Origin: Palsa-1248 sp963737835
GTDB taxonomy: Bacteria > Gemmatimonadota > Gemmatimonadetes > Gemmatimonadales > Gemmatimonadaceae
Assembly: GCA_963737835.1 (NCBI GenBank)
Contig: CAVTUH010000001.1
Location: 62,001-126,000, forward strand
DNA: 64,000 bases
Direction: 5' to 3'
Positions 52,984 to 62,020 of the stretch are shown in pieces (position 1 is the first letter of the stretch; every line of letters starts with the position of its first letter). A program made the position numbers and the translations under genes. The notes below the pieces were generated by a model that did not search any database, was not told where the DNA came from, and saw nothing but the letters and a program-made list of their open reading frames with translations.

Positions 52984-53902
52984 GCGGAGTAGCGAATGGG
53001 GTGACGAGTTCCGCCGGGCCTTCGCCGTCGGGTGTGCCGACGACGGGGCCAACATCGGCCGGAAGGACGGCGCCAACGGGCGCGGCGATGCCCGCGCTGG
53101 ACGCGCGGTCGGCGGGTCGAATCTCGACAGGGCCGAACGGAATCGGTTGACGGAGGAGGCACTCGCCGAGTCGCGCCAGCTCGAGCAGCGCGAGCAAGAC
53201 GGAGAGCACCTGCCACGCCTCGGCACGCGCCGGGACGAGATCAGCCCACGCGACCGACGGTCGCCGCGCGAGGAGGGCGCGTGCGGCGTCGACCGCGCCG
53301 GCGACGTCGAGTGCACGCGGAACGACGGCGTGAATGCTGGGGCCGCGCGCGATGCGCAGCACACGATCGACGGCTGCAAACAACTCCACCAACGTCACGG
53401 CAAGCCGTGCCGGCGGTGGCGGTGCGATGGAGATCATCGCGCAGGGGTGCGTGAAACGACTGCGACGCAACTCCGCACGGAATTCCAGTACGTCGACGAC
53501 TTCTCGCACCTGTTGATACTCGAGCAAGCGGCGCACCAGCTCTGCACGCGGATCATCCCACGCTTCATCACCGCCGTGTTGCGGCAACAGCATCTGCGCC
53601 TTGATCCGCAACAGCCGCGCAGCCATCTCCAGATACTCGGCGGCTTCGTCCAGTCGCAGCGTTCGGATGCGCACGAGGAATTGTTCCGCGATGCGCGCGA
53701 TCGGAATGTCATAGATGTCGATCTGCTCCTCACGGAGAAGCGTAAGGAGCAGATCGAGTGGACCGCTGAAGTGAGTGAGCTCGACGACGAAGCTGGCGGC
53801 GGCGTCGGCACCGCCCGGATCAATCGGCACTCGCCGACCAAGTCCGTCGTGCGCTGGCGTCGCGAAGGCCGTTTGCCGGTCGATCACGTCGACGGCCGTC
53901 AC
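52958..53902 (-). CDS. scpA: Segregation and condensation protein A
   Basis: ScpA is the kleisin that bridges the SMC heads. The GTG at 53902 overlaps the stop codon of the M50 protease gene (GTGA) with AGAGGG just upstream. The 314-residue product has FVVELTHFSGPLDLLLTLLREEQIDIYDIPI (in parts) and YLEMAARLLRIKAQMLLP, the conserved kleisin N-terminus. The C-terminal helical segment (SVLLALLELARLGECLLRQP) is followed by an about 60-residue Ala/Pro-rich tail. It forms an operon with scpB and rluB. Confidence 0.94.
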   Translation of the reverse strand: MTAVDVIDRQTAFATPAHDGLGRRVPIDPGGADAAASFVVELTHFSGPLDLLLTLLREEQIDIYDIPIARIAEQFLVRIRTLRLDEAAEYLEMAARLLRIKAQMLLPQHGGDEAWDDPRAELVRRLLEYQQVREVVDVLEFRAELRRSRFTHPCAMISIAPPPPARLAVTLVELFAAVDRVLRIARGPSIHAVVPRALDVAGAVDAARALLARRPSVAWADLVPARAEAWQVLSVLLALLELARLGECLLRQPIPFGPVEIRPADRASSAGIAAPVGAVLPADVGPVVGTPDGEGPAELVTPFATPHDTASAAA

Positions 53903-54666
53903 GCGAAGAACCCTCTCACCCATGGGAGCGCTGATGGCAGCAACAGGTCTCTCGTCTCGACGGTGGACAGCACCCATCGTGTTCCGCTGATCGCTGGCGC
54001 GAGCCAGAACGCCAACAGCGGCGTATTGAGCAGCAAGATGAGCAGGAAGATGCCGAAGAAACCGATTTGCTGATAGCGGATCGCCAATGCCGGCGGCAAC
54101 AAGTATTTCACGACGTGCGAACCGTCGAGCGGCGGGATGGGGAAGAGATTGAAGGCAGCGAGGACCAGATTGAGCCACACACCTACGAGCGCCATCGCCT
54201 GAAGGATGCCGCACACCGGTGCGACCGATGGCACCGCATTGCCCAGCAGTCCAAGAAGGAAGCTGGCGACCGTGCAACCGATCGCGATCACCAGGTTCGC
54301 CGCGATGCCAGCGAGCGACACGATGATGTCACCCCGTTTGAAGTTGCGGTAATTGCGTGGGTCGACCGGAACGGGCTTCGCACCTGCGAGCACTGGCGCG
54401 TGCATTGCCGCGAGCGCCAGCGGCAGGATCACCGACATGATCGGATCAATGTGCTTGATCGGATTCCAGGTCAGACGCCCCTTCTTGTAGGCGGTCGGGT
54501 CGCCTTGGGACAAGGCAGCGTAGCCGTGAGCGATCTCGTGCGCGATGATCGAGAAGAGGAGAATCGGCGCGAGAAGTAGGAGCTGCTGGGCCAACGGGGA
54601 TGGGCAGAGGGTGGCTCGGTCCCGACCAGGGCGCGACTGCCATGAAGGTAGTCCCACCCCCAACAC
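53899..54666 (-). CDS. Site-2 protease family (M50) membrane metalloprotease
   Basis: The 255-residue integral membrane protein has the zinc motif HEIAH (43-47). A second motif NLFPIPPLDGSHV (NPxDG-type) supplies the third zinc ligand, Asp. Multiple hydrophobic segments are spread along the sequence. It resembles the small M50 family (YwhC-like), rather than RseP, since no PDZ domain is seen. The start is uncertain: the GTG at 54666 gives 20 extra residues before SPLAQQLLLLAPILLFSII. It precedes scpA with a 4-bp overlap, an arrangement seen in several phyla. Substrate unknown. Confidence 0.9.
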   Translation of the reverse strand: MLGVGLPSWQSRPGRDRATLCPSPLAQQLLLLAPILLFSIIAHEIAHGYAALSQGDPTAYKKGRLTWNPIKHIDPIMSVILPLALAAMHAPVLAGAKPVPVDPRNYRNFKRGDIIVSLAGIAANLVIAIGCTVASFLLGLLGNAVPSVAPVCGILQAMALVGVWLNLVLAAFNLFPIPPLDGSHVVKYLLPPALAIRYQQIGFFGIFLLILLLNTPLLAFWLAPAISGTRWVLSTVETRDLLLPSALPWVRGFFA

Positions 54667-54825
54667 GTGTCAAAGCAATGTGGCGCCTTGACATCGGCGC
54701 CTGGCGCCAATACGTTTTCGCCTGCGAGCGGTCGGTCCGCGATGGGCCGGCCGTTCTGCCTTGTGCGGGGCGCTGCCGGCGGTTCTCGCCGCGTTTCCCG
54801 CCTCGACCCCGACTGGAGATCCCGC

Positions 54826-55056
54826 GTGCCGAACATCGCGTCCGCGAAGAAAAACATGCGTAAGACCCGGGCGGCCACGGTCCGGAACCGGGCCCAACGC
54901 TCCGCACTTCGCACTGCGCTCAAGCGAGCCACGGCCGCAGGCGCTTCGACAGCTGATCGACTCGCTGCGACTCGTCTCCTCGACCGTGCGGCCCGCAAAG
55001 GCCTCATTCACCGGAATTCGGCAGCGAGACATAAAAGCCGCATGGGCAAGGCCTAG
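54826..55056 (+). CDS. rpsT: 30S ribosomal protein S20
   Basis: S20 is a primary binder of 16S rRNA. The GTG at 54826 gives 76 residues reading PNIASAKKNMRKTRAATVRNRAQRSALRTALKR (in parts), then LLDRAARKGLIHRNSAARHKSRM. 'IHRN.AARHKSR' is the family's C-terminal block. The usual length is 83-90, so this is a somewhat short form. GGAG lies nine bases before the GTG. The TAG stop begins the first GACGTT heptamer of the element at 55056. Confidence 0.95.
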   Translation: MPNIASAKKNMRKTRAATVRNRAQRSALRTALKRATAAGASTADRLAATRLLDRAARKGLIHRNSAARHKSRMGKA

Positions 55057-55184
55057 ACGTTGGACGTTAGACGTTGGACGTTCGAACAAACTTGAGGGCC
55101 AGCTAGGTGCACTGTAGCTGGCCCTCGCGGTTTGCTCTCTAACGTCTAACGTCCAACGTCCCAGTTTCTAACGTCTAACGTCCC
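55056..55184. terminator. GACGTTA/G-heptamer element with GGCCAGC hairpin
   Basis: Four GACGTTN heptamers (55056-55083) precede a 12-bp perfect stem, GAGGGCCAGCTA (55094-55105) and TAGCTGGCCCTC (55115-55126), with a 9-nt loop. After it come AACGTCT/C heptamers in two groups (55141-55161 and 55170-55183). It separates convergent rpsT and the zinc-ribbon gene, so it likely terminates both. The first heptamer includes the last base of the rpsT stop. Confidence 0.85.
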
Positions 55185-55193
55185 AGGTTCTGC

Positions 55194-56291
55194 TTACATC
55201 GCCGCCAGCTCGCCTCCACAGCGTTCGCAGTACCATTCGGTCGGAAAGTTCATGGTGCCGCACTCGGCGCATTTGAGCGTCTTGACCTGCTCCGACGGCA
55301 CATCCCGGAGGAAGACGGGGACCGCGTGTGAGTCGTCGATGCGGCGCCGTGGGCCCTCACTGGCCGGGGCGCTCGTCGTCGTCGCGTTGATCAGAGCGGT
55401 TTCGGGAGGCGTGACGGGGGGGGCTGCTGGGACGGCCGCGGGTACCGCCGCTGCTGGCTTCGCGGCCACCGGCGCAGGGGCGGGTGCGGCAGTGGTTAGC
55501 TGAATCGCTGGTCGCGGCGGCTGGGCAGCCGGGATCGGCTGCGGCGCCGGCGGTACGACCGGTGGGCGAGTGGACGGCTCCCCCGGCAGCCGCGTCGCCT
55601 GACCGGCCGCACCGGGTTTTGGCTCTACGACTGAGTGGAGGAACGCCAATTCGTCGAAGGTGGCGCTCTCGCTCCCACGATCAGGCCGCGGTGCTCGACT
55701 GGCGCCCGTCGTTGGCTCACCAGCGCGAGGTGCCGCACGTCCGCCGGTGACTGGCTCGCCTGGTCGAGCGGTGCGTAGTGCAGGGGCCGCTGATGGTTGG
55801 GCGACGGTGGACGCCGCAACAGATGCGGACGCTGGCGGTCCGCCAGGACGTCGCGTGCTCGCCATGTTCAGGAGCTGTTGGACTTGGGCGAGCTCGGATG
55901 CGGCATCGGCTTTCAGTCCGGCGAGTCGGGTCAACTCGGCCTGGCTGGTCTGACTCACCTGTCGCCACTGCTCGGGCGAGTACTCCCCAACGGCCGCTCG
56001 CAACTCTGCCTCCGCCTGCAGGTCGCGTTTGGCGCTTTCCTCGTCCTGAATGGAGGCGACCTGGCTCGAGAGCGCGTCGACGACCTGCTGCAGTTCCGCC
56101 GTTCGTCCGCCGAGTTCGTCGATCACCCGAGAAAGGCGGCCCTCGTAGTCGGTGCGAACTCGGGAGTAGACATTGGGCGGCGTGACGGCACGCCGAGACT
56201 CGAGTGCAGCTAGCCATTGCTCGTACCGCTGACGCTCCTGCAGGAGGGCCGCGATCGCGTCTTTGGGTTTGTCCGCCGTCAGCGTAGCCAT
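55194..56291 (-). CDS. Coiled-coil protein with C-terminal zinc ribbon
   Basis: The 365-residue protein has an N-terminal coiled-coil (about residues 15-145, rich in Leu/Glu/Gln/Arg). A long Pro/Ala/Thr-rich linker (about 145-320) follows, and a C-terminal CxxC-x10-CxxC zinc ribbon (CAEC...CERC, Cys341/344/355/358). I do not recognise the family beyond the general zinc-ribbon type. Such proteins often tether nucleic acids or other proteins. It is encoded alone, convergent with rpsT. Confidence 0.65.
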   Translation of the reverse strand: MATLTADKPKDAIAALLQERQRYEQWLAALESRRAVTPPNVYSRVRTDYEGRLSRVIDELGGRTAELQQVVDALSSQVASIQDEESAKRDLQAEAELRAAVGEYSPEQWRQVSQTSQAELTRLAGLKADAASELAQVQQLLNMASTRRPGGPPASASVAASTVAQPSAAPALRTARPGEPVTGGRAAPRAGEPTTGASRAPRPDRGSESATFDELAFLHSVVEPKPGAAGQATRLPGEPSTRPPVVPPAPQPIPAAQPPRPAIQLTTAAPAPAPVAAKPAAAVPAAVPAAPPVTPPETALINATTTSAPASEGPRRRIDDSHAVPVFLRDVPSEQVKTLKCAECGTMNFPTEWYCERCGGELAAM

Positions 56292-56444
56292 TGCCCCCTA
56301 ATCCCCACGACGGGCGACGTATGCGCCGCCTCTACCGGTCAATGCCTCAGGTCCGTCCTTCCCCTTTCCCTATCCGTGTCCAAGGGCGCGCTCCGCCCGC
56401 TCCCCGACCCGTCGATCGTCCATTTCGGGCACATTGCCCGTTCG

Positions 56445-57749
56445 TTATCGGGCAATGTGATTAGCGCCAATATGATAGACGATTCGACCCCCGACAACGG
56501 TGCAGACCGCTCGGCCGCGAAGCCGGTGACCAGCGTACGGGGTATTGCGACCCTTCGAGAGAAACTTCGAGGGATCGACGACCCAGTCGGCCGCGGGATC
56601 AAACACCGTCACGTCCGCGGGACGTCCGCGGGCCAATGACCCGCCCGGCAGCCGGAAAATGCGCGCTGGGGCGACCGACATGCGTTCAATCAGGGCTTCG
56701 AAGTCGAGGTACCCACCACCAACGAGAGTCGTGACAACGACGGCGAGGGCCGTTTCCAGTCCTACGATGCCGTTGGGGGCGTCTGCGAACTCACGCTCCT
56801 TCTCGTCGTAATGGTGCGGAGCATGGTCCGTGGCGATGACGTCGATGGTCCCGTCTCGAATCGCCTCCTGCAGGGCCTGCGTGTCGGCGGCGGTCCGGAG
56901 CGGCGGATTCATCTTGGCGTTGGTGTTGTAGCCCTCGACCGCCTCTTCCGTCAGCGACAGGTGGTGGGGGCAGACCTCCGCCGTCACCATGATGCCGCGC
57001 TCCTTCCCCCATCGAATGAGCTCGACGGATCCGCGTGTGCTCATGTGCGCGAGGTGCACGTGGCCGCCGCTTCGCCGGCTGAGCAGGATGTCGCGGATCG
57101 CCATGATCTCTTCTGCTTCACTCGGCACGCCCCTCAGCCCGAGTCGCGCGCTGACACGCCCCTCGTTCATCGAGCCGCCGGCTGCGAGCGTCGGTTCTTC
57201 GCAGTGGTCCACGACGGGGATGTCGAAGGTGCGGGCGTACTCCAAGGCCGTGCGCATCAAATGAGCGCTGATCACGGGCTTCCCATCGTCGCTAATGGCC
57301 ACCGCCCCGGCTCCAACCATCTCCCCCACTTCCGCCAGCGACTCGCCCTGCTGACGAACCGAGATCGCGCCGATCGGGTACACGCGCGCGGCTCCGGCAG
57401 CCAACCCTTGCCGCATCACAAAACCGACGGCCGCCTGGTTGTCAGTGACCGGGTCCGTGTTCGGCATCGCGCACACCGCGGTGAAGCCGCCGGCAGCCGC
57501 GGCTCGAGCGCCGGTCGCGATCGTTTCGACATCCTCGCGCCCCGGCTCCCGGAGATGGCAGTGCACGTCGATGAATCCGGGCGAAACGATTGCGCCGCTG
57601 CAGTCCACGATTTCGGCACCATCCGGCGTGCCGACACGGGCGCCGGCATGATCGACCTTGCCATCGATCAGCACGACGTCGCCGACCATGTCGAGTCCCT
57701 GGGACGGGTCGATGATCCGTCCACCCTGGAGCAGCAGCGGACGGCTCAT
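56445..57749 (-). CDS. pyrC: Dihydroorotase
   Basis: PyrC closes carbamoyl aspartate to dihydroorotate. From the ATG at 57749 (434 residues) it reads LLLQGGRIIDPSQGLD, SPGFIDVHCHLREPG (metal HxH, 63/65), GGFTAVCAMPNT, VVDHCEEP and TDHAPHHYDEKE. The C-terminus contains LARGRPADVTVFDP. It is the class I, zinc-type form. It overlaps pyrB by 4 bp (ATGA type), and a Pro-rich 156-bp stretch separates it from the zinc-ribbon gene. Confidence 0.97.
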   Translation of the reverse strand: MSRPLLLQGGRIIDPSQGLDMVGDVVLIDGKVDHAGARVGTPDGAEIVDCSGAIVSPGFIDVHCHLREPGREDVETIATGARAAAAGGFTAVCAMPNTDPVTDNQAAVGFVMRQGLAAGAARVYPIGAISVRQQGESLAEVGEMVGAGAVAISDDGKPVISAHLMRTALEYARTFDIPVVDHCEEPTLAAGGSMNEGRVSARLGLRGVPSEAEEIMAIRDILLSRRSGGHVHLAHMSTRGSVELIRWGKERGIMVTAEVCPHHLSLTEEAVEGYNTNAKMNPPLRTAADTQALQEAIRDGTIDVIATDHAPHHYDEKEREFADAPNGIVGLETALAVVVTTLVGGGYLDFEALIERMSVAPARIFRLPGGSLARGRPADVTVFDPAADWVVDPSKFLSKGRNTPYAGHRLRGRAVCTVVGGRIVYHIGANHIAR

Positions 57750-58708
57750 CGGTCGCCCCCCGCCTTCGCCGCCTCGGCGAGCTCGGGGCGCCCACCCGCC
57801 AAGAGGTAGAGGACCGCCATCCGAACGGCGACGCCGTTTGTCACCTGATTGAGGATCACGCTGCACGGGCCGTCGGCAACATCGGAGTCGATCTCGACCC
57901 CCCGATTCATAGGCCCGGGATGCAGAATGAGCACGTCGTGACCGGCCCGGGCCAGCCGCTCGCGAGAGATGCCGAAGACCCGGTTGTACTCACGTAAGGA
58001 AGGGATATAGCCGGCGGTCATGCGTTCGAGCTGCAGCCGCAGGACGTTGAGCGCTTGCGCCCACTCGATCGCCGCCTCGACGCGGTCGAATACCGTGACC
58101 CCGAAGTCCGCGATCGCGCTCGGGAGGAGCGACCGCGGGCCGCAGACCGCGACCTCCGCGCCCATTTTCTGAAGGCCCCAGATATTCGAGCGTGCAACGC
58201 GCGAGTGCAGTACGTCTCCGACGATACACACACGAAGCCCCGAGAGATCACCGAAGCGATCACGCAGCGTCAGTAAGTCGAGCAATCCCTGCGTCGGATG
58301 TTCGTGTGTGCCGTCGCCGGCGTTGATCACATTGGACTCGATGCGATCGGCCAGAAACTGTGCTGCGCCCGACGCCGAGTGCCGCATGACGACCATGTCG
58401 ATCCGCATCGCCTCGAGATTCCGCGCCGTGTCGACCAGCGTCTCACCCTTGGACACGCTCGAGCTCGAGGCCGCGACGTTGACGGTGTCGGCCGAGAGAC
58501 GCTTCTCGGCGAATTCGAACGAGACTCTGGTGCGGGTGGAGGGCTCGAAGAACAGATTGACGATGGTGGAGCCACGAAGTGCCGGCACTTTCTTGATGGC
58601 ACGTTCGCTGATTTCCTTGAAGGGCTCGGCGGTGTCGAGGATGAGGCGGATCTGTTCGGGGGACAAGGCTTCGAGGCCAAGCAGATCCTTGCCGAGCGCG
58701 TGGGTCAC
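57746..58708 (-). CDS. pyrB: Aspartate carbamoyltransferase catalytic subunit
   Basis: PyrB condenses carbamoyl phosphate and aspartate. The 320-residue product has FFEPSTRTRVSFE (53-65, carbamoyl phosphate site), HPTQGLLDLLTLRDRFG and the aspartate-binding MNRGVEIDSDVAD-like C-terminus. No PyrI subunit follows. The operon pyrR-pyrB-pyrC has 4-bp overlaps. Confidence 0.97.
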   Translation of the reverse strand: MTHALGKDLLGLEALSPEQIRLILDTAEPFKEISERAIKKVPALRGSTIVNLFFEPSTRTRVSFEFAEKRLSADTVNVAASSSSVSKGETLVDTARNLEAMRIDMVVMRHSASGAAQFLADRIESNVINAGDGTHEHPTQGLLDLLTLRDRFGDLSGLRVCIVGDVLHSRVARSNIWGLQKMGAEVAVCGPRSLLPSAIADFGVTVFDRVEAAIEWAQALNVLRLQLERMTAGYIPSLREYNRVFGISRERLARAGHDVLILHPGPMNRGVEIDSDVADGPCSVILNQVTNGVAVRMAVLYLLAGGRPELAEAAKAGGDR

Positions 58709-59325
58709 GTCGAGGCGTCCCTCTTTCGGCTCGCGACCCGCTCGCTATCGATCGTACTGCCAGCGGAAGGGGCTTCTTTGGCTACGACGATGACGGCATC
58801 ACGGCCATCGAGCTCGTTGACGAGCACGTCGACGCGTTGATCCGATCGCAAGTCGACGCGCTTGCCGACGACGTCGGCGTGGATCGGCAGCTCGCGTCCG
58901 CCACGATCGACCAGGACGGCGAGCGCGATTCGAGCTGGACGGCCGAAATCAGCCAACTCGTCGAGCGCTGCTCGAACGGTGCGGCCCGTGTACAGGACGT
59001 CGTCGACGATCACGACACGGGCGCCATCCATATCCCACGGAATGTCAGTCGGGCCGACTACTGGCCGCGGGCCGACGGTCTGGAGATCGTCACGGTACAG
59101 CGTGATGTCGAGCGCACCGCGGCGAGGCGCCACCCCTTCCCGCTCCTCGATGAGACGGGCGATCCGGTCTGCCAACTGCACCCCTCGGCGCTGGATTCCA
59201 ATGATCATAAGGTCGTCGGTGCCATCGTTCAGCTCGACGATCTCATCGGCCATCCGTCGGAGCGTGCGGTCCATGGCACGCGAGTCGAGGAGTGTTGTCG
59301 CGGTTGTGTTCGGCGCCGATCGCAT
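58705..59325 (-). CDS. pyrR: PyrR: pyr operon regulator/uracil phosphoribosyltransferase
   Basis: PyrR binds UMP/UTP-controlled leader RNA in Bacillus-type attenuation and has weak uracil phosphoribosyltransferase activity. From the ATG at 59325 (206 residues) it has GIQRRGVQLADRIA and the PRPP loop VIVDDVLYTGRTVRAALDEL. A C-terminal extension of about 20 residues past DAVIVVAKE is present. Only 67 bp separate it from the preceding gene, too short for a usual attenuator, so its regulation of this operon is unclear. It starts the pyr operon. Confidence 0.94.
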   Translation of the reverse strand: MRSAPNTTATTLLDSRAMDRTLRRMADEIVELNDGTDDLMIIGIQRRGVQLADRIARLIEEREGVAPRRGALDITLYRDDLQTVGPRPVVGPTDIPWDMDGARVVIVDDVLYTGRTVRAALDELADFGRPARIALAVLVDRGGRELPIHADVVGKRVDLRSDQRVDVLVNELDGRDAVIVVAKEAPSAGSTIDSERVASRKRDAST

Positions 59326-59392
59326 GCGGCGGTAAATATGCGGGTCTGGCCGCCCGTTCGGTACCCGTCGTCGCGGTTCGTGGCGACGGCCG

Positions 59393-60463
59393 CTACCGTG
59401 CGCTGGTCGAGCGCCGCGGATGGTACTGGATGACGCGTTGCTGCTCGATCTGAGTGACCTCTCCACCTGTCAGCGCCGTGCCGCCCACCAGGGTGTAGCG
59501 CGCCGAGTCCTCAACCACGATGAGGGGGGCAATCTCCCGATACCAGATGAGTGCCTCGAGGTGCCAGATAGGTGGCACTTCGTGATCGCCTTTGGTCATC
59601 CGCAGGATGGCTCGTTTGGCGACGAAGCGACTCGGGTCGAGAAAGAAGGAGCCCTCAGCGTCGGCGGACCGCATCTTGTCGAGCGGTCGAAAGTCGATCC
59701 TGAGCTCGGGCTCGCCCGCCGCGGTATCGACTCCACCGAATGTGAAGCAGTGGTGCGATATGAAACTGGGTTCTACCAGGTCCTCCAATTCAGGCAGGTA
59801 GATATAGTCGACGTTTCTCTCTTCACGCCCGCTCAAGCGTCGGCCGATCAGCCGCGGATCGATGATGTCGCCCGGCCGGTAGGCATGCCGGATATCGCTG
59901 CGGAAGACGAGTGTGTCCACGTCTTCGCCATCCCGGTCTGGCCGGTACTCGCTGTGGCGCGAGATGGTGCTCTCGATCCAATACTCGTACGGCTGTTGTG
60001 CCTCGAGCAGGTGCACACGCTGGGCATTTACCACGAGCTGGGTCGCCAGGGTGACGACGTCCGGGCTCATCGTGGAGTCCGAGAGGCCGGGGATCCGGCA
60101 TTTACTTCTCCCCGTGATGCCAACCGGCGGCAAGATGTAGGGCACGACGTAGGGGATTCGCCCGAGCGCTAGCACCAGCTCGATGGTCTGCGCAGATTGA
60201 ACCTCGACTGTCGTGTCGAGCGGGCTGTACCCCAATTCGCGGGCCCGCAGGTGATGTCGTCCGGCTGCAACCTTCCCGATCCGGAAACTGCCGGAGGAGT
60301 CGGCGAACACCGTGGCGGCAGTGGAGTCGAGCGTGATCGTGGCGAACGCCAGCGGTTGCTGGTGCTCGGAGGAAAGCACGATGCCGTGGACTGTGCCTGT
60401 CGTGTCCTGGGCGTGCGCGACCGATGCCAGTAGGGCGATGCCGAGCACTAGCGTGATTCGCAT
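59393..60463 (-). CDS. Hypothetical exported protein with carboxypeptidase-like regulatory domain
   Basis: The ATG at 60463 gives a 356-residue product with signal peptide MRITLVLGIALLASVAHAQD. An about 80-residue beta-sandwich follows (TVHGIVLSSEHQQPLAFATI, VFADSSGSFRIGKVAAGRHHLRARELGY in parts), typical of the carboxypeptidase D regulatory-like fold found at the start of TonB-linked proteins. The remaining 230 residues are unassigned but include a long, acidic, Tyr-rich domain. No TonB receptor follows. It is likely periplasmic or outer-membrane linked. Confidence 0.75.
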   Translation of the reverse strand: MRITLVLGIALLASVAHAQDTTGTVHGIVLSSEHQQPLAFATITLDSTAATVFADSSGSFRIGKVAAGRHHLRARELGYSPLDTTVEVQSAQTIELVLALGRIPYVVPYILPPVGITGRSKCRIPGLSDSTMSPDVVTLATQLVVNAQRVHLLEAQQPYEYWIESTISRHSEYRPDRDGEDVDTLVFRSDIRHAYRPGDIIDPRLIGRRLSGREERNVDYIYLPELEDLVEPSFISHHCFTFGGVDTAAGEPELRIDFRPLDKMRSADAEGSFFLDPSRFVAKRAILRMTKGDHEVPPIWHLEALIWYREIAPLIVVEDSARYTLVGGTALTGGEVTQIEQQRVIQYHPRRSTSAR

Positions 60464-60585
60464 CAGTCGATCGAACGGCGCATGGGGTGCAAAGGCAAAG
60501 GGGTACGTGGTCGAGCGGCCGAGTCCGGGGGCTGGCGTCGCAGCGGCAGGTGCCGTACCATCACCGGTAACTCTTCGGGCCTTCA

Positions 60586-60972
60586 GTGCACGAATACATC
60601 CAGATGTCTGGCCCCGCAAACGCGGTGTACGTCGCCTACTGGATCCTCTGCGTCGGCTACGGGGCGTTCGTTCTGGCCGCGTCAGCACTCTCGCCGCCCT
60701 ATCGACAGCGGATTCATCGCGGCTCGTGGTTGCACGTTGCTGAGGGATGGCTCCTTGTGGCAGTGCTGTGCGCTGCCTGCGCATGGGCCAGCTACATCCG
60801 TAAGGAAGGTGCGGCCGCATGGTCGGGGCATCCGCCAACCCCGCGCGAGGTCACGGAGGCGACGATGGCCTTCTGGGTGCTTCTGCCCTTGGCGTTTACG
60901 AGCGCCTTCGTGATGGCGGTGACAACCGTCATTCGACTGTCTCCGCCGCCCGTACCGCCGAAGGCCGTGTGA
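60586..60972 (+). CDS. Hypothetical membrane protein
   Basis: The product of 128 residues (GTG at 60586; an ATG at 60604 is possible) has three hydrophobic segments: VYVAYWILCVGYGAFVLAAS, WLLVAVLCAACAWASY and FWVLLPLAFTSAFVMAVTTV. A short, Pro-rich C-terminus follows. It has no recognised motif. It stands alone on the plus strand between an exported minus-strand protein and a dispersed palindrome. Confidence 0.5.
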   Translation: MHEYIQMSGPANAVYVAYWILCVGYGAFVLAASALSPPYRQRIHRGSWLHVAEGWLLVAVLCAACAWASYIRKEGAAAWSGHPPTPREVTEATMAFWVLLPLAFTSAFVMAVTTVIRLSPPPVPPKAV

Positions 60973-61006
60973 CGCAGCGGGTATGTACGGGCGGTGACAT
61001 TTGAAA

Positions 61007-61031
61007 GGGCGACGCATTGCGTCGCCCCTAC
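61007..61031. repeat. Palindrome GGGCGACGCA-T-TGCGTCGCCC plus CTAC
   Basis: An exact second copy of the 37476 palindrome with the CTACC tail. It lies in the 247-bp gap (60973-61219) before the next plus-strand gene; nothing else is visible there. Confidence 0.85.
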
Positions 61032-61219
61032 CCGCCATGGCAAGTTCGTGGCTGTATGCCAGGCTCAGCAATTAACCTCTCCCTTCGCCACTCTCGCTTC
61101 TCTCCTCATCACGCGGCGGCGCGCAGTTACGCGCGCATTCGCGTCGTCGTCAGCCACTTGCCCGGCCGGTGCATCTCGCTCGGTTGCGGCTCCCTGTCGT
61201 CTCAGCGTTGGGTTGCCCA

Positions 61220-62020
61220 ATGTCGCCACAGAGTCTTGGAGCGTGCCCGCACGAGCCACGTCCGGGCACCACCGTCTGCCTGCACTGCCGACGTGAGGCG
61301 CGCCAAGCCGTTCGCAGGCGTCGGCGTCGCGTCGCGCTGAAAGCGGCACTCATTACCACCGCAGTTGGAGCCGTGTTGACCGCGGTCGGGGGTCTTACCG
61401 TGGCACTTGTCGGTTCGCAACCGACGGAGATCCTCGCCGCCGCGGAGACGGCCGTCGATGCGTTCCGGACGCGCATGCACGCGGTCGCTCGAGCGAGCCG
61501 CGCCCGCGCGGTCGCGGCCGCCGCGCGAGTCACGCACGAGGATGCGGGTCGCATGTTCCTGCCCGTTTCACTCCTGACGGTGCCGCCGGCACCAGCGCTT
61601 CCGCAGACTCCGCCGCTGCTGCCGATCGTGGCCGAGGGCGCAACGCGACTCCGCGACAGCGTCGTCGCCATCCGGAGGGGCGATAGCGTCACCGTGCACT
61701 TCGATACACCACAAGCGCGTACGCGTCGTCCCGAGAAGTTCGAACAGATCGTGCGTGCGACACTCCCGGCCATCTATGGGCCGTTCGTCGATTCGCTCCT
61801 CATCCACATCCCGGCCGGCGACCTCACGCGCGGTGGGAATCTCCTCACCGAGCTACCCACGCGCGGCTTGCGTCTCTCACTCGGTGCCGGCTGGGCGCTT
61901 GCGCTCTGGCCCGCGACGCGGCCCGGCCAGAGATGGGCCGCTAGTAGTCATGTACCGGGCACAGGTGACGAGGCTGCAGTAAAGCTGGACGTTAGACGTT
62001 GGAAAAAAGCTGGACGTTAG
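61220..62020 (+). CDS. Hypothetical protein with N-terminal Cys motif and TM helix
   Basis: From the ATG at 61220 the 266-residue product reads SPQSLGACPHEPRPGTTVCLHCRREAR. The C-x11-C-x2-C pattern could bind zinc. A basic stretch (VRRRRRRVALK) leads to a TM helix (ALITTAVGAVLTAVGGLTVALVG), then a long Ala-rich, possibly periplasmic, region ending in PRGLRLSLGAGWAL. I do not recognise a family; the region before 61220 is open from 61169. The gene ends inside the heptamer array of 61989-62150: the last codons (VKLDVRRWKKAGR) and the TAG come from GACGTTAG units. Confidence 0.5.
   Translation: MSPQSLGACPHEPRPGTTVCLHCRREARQAVRRRRRRVALKAALITTAVGAVLTAVGGLTVALVGSQPTEILAAAETAVDAFRTRMHAVARASRARAVAAAARVTHEDAGRMFLPVSLLTVPPAPALPQTPPLLPIVAEGATRLRDSVVAIRRGDSVTVHFDTPQARTRRPEKFEQIVRATLPAIYGPFVDSLLIHIPAGDLTRGGNLLTELPTRGLRLSLGAGWALALWPATRPGQRWAASSHVPGTGDEAAVKLDVRRWKKAGR

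Noticed and set aside
59326..59392. PyrR-type attenuator leader before pyrR
   Set aside because: Only 67 bp between genes and no clear anti-terminator/terminator pair could be made by eye.
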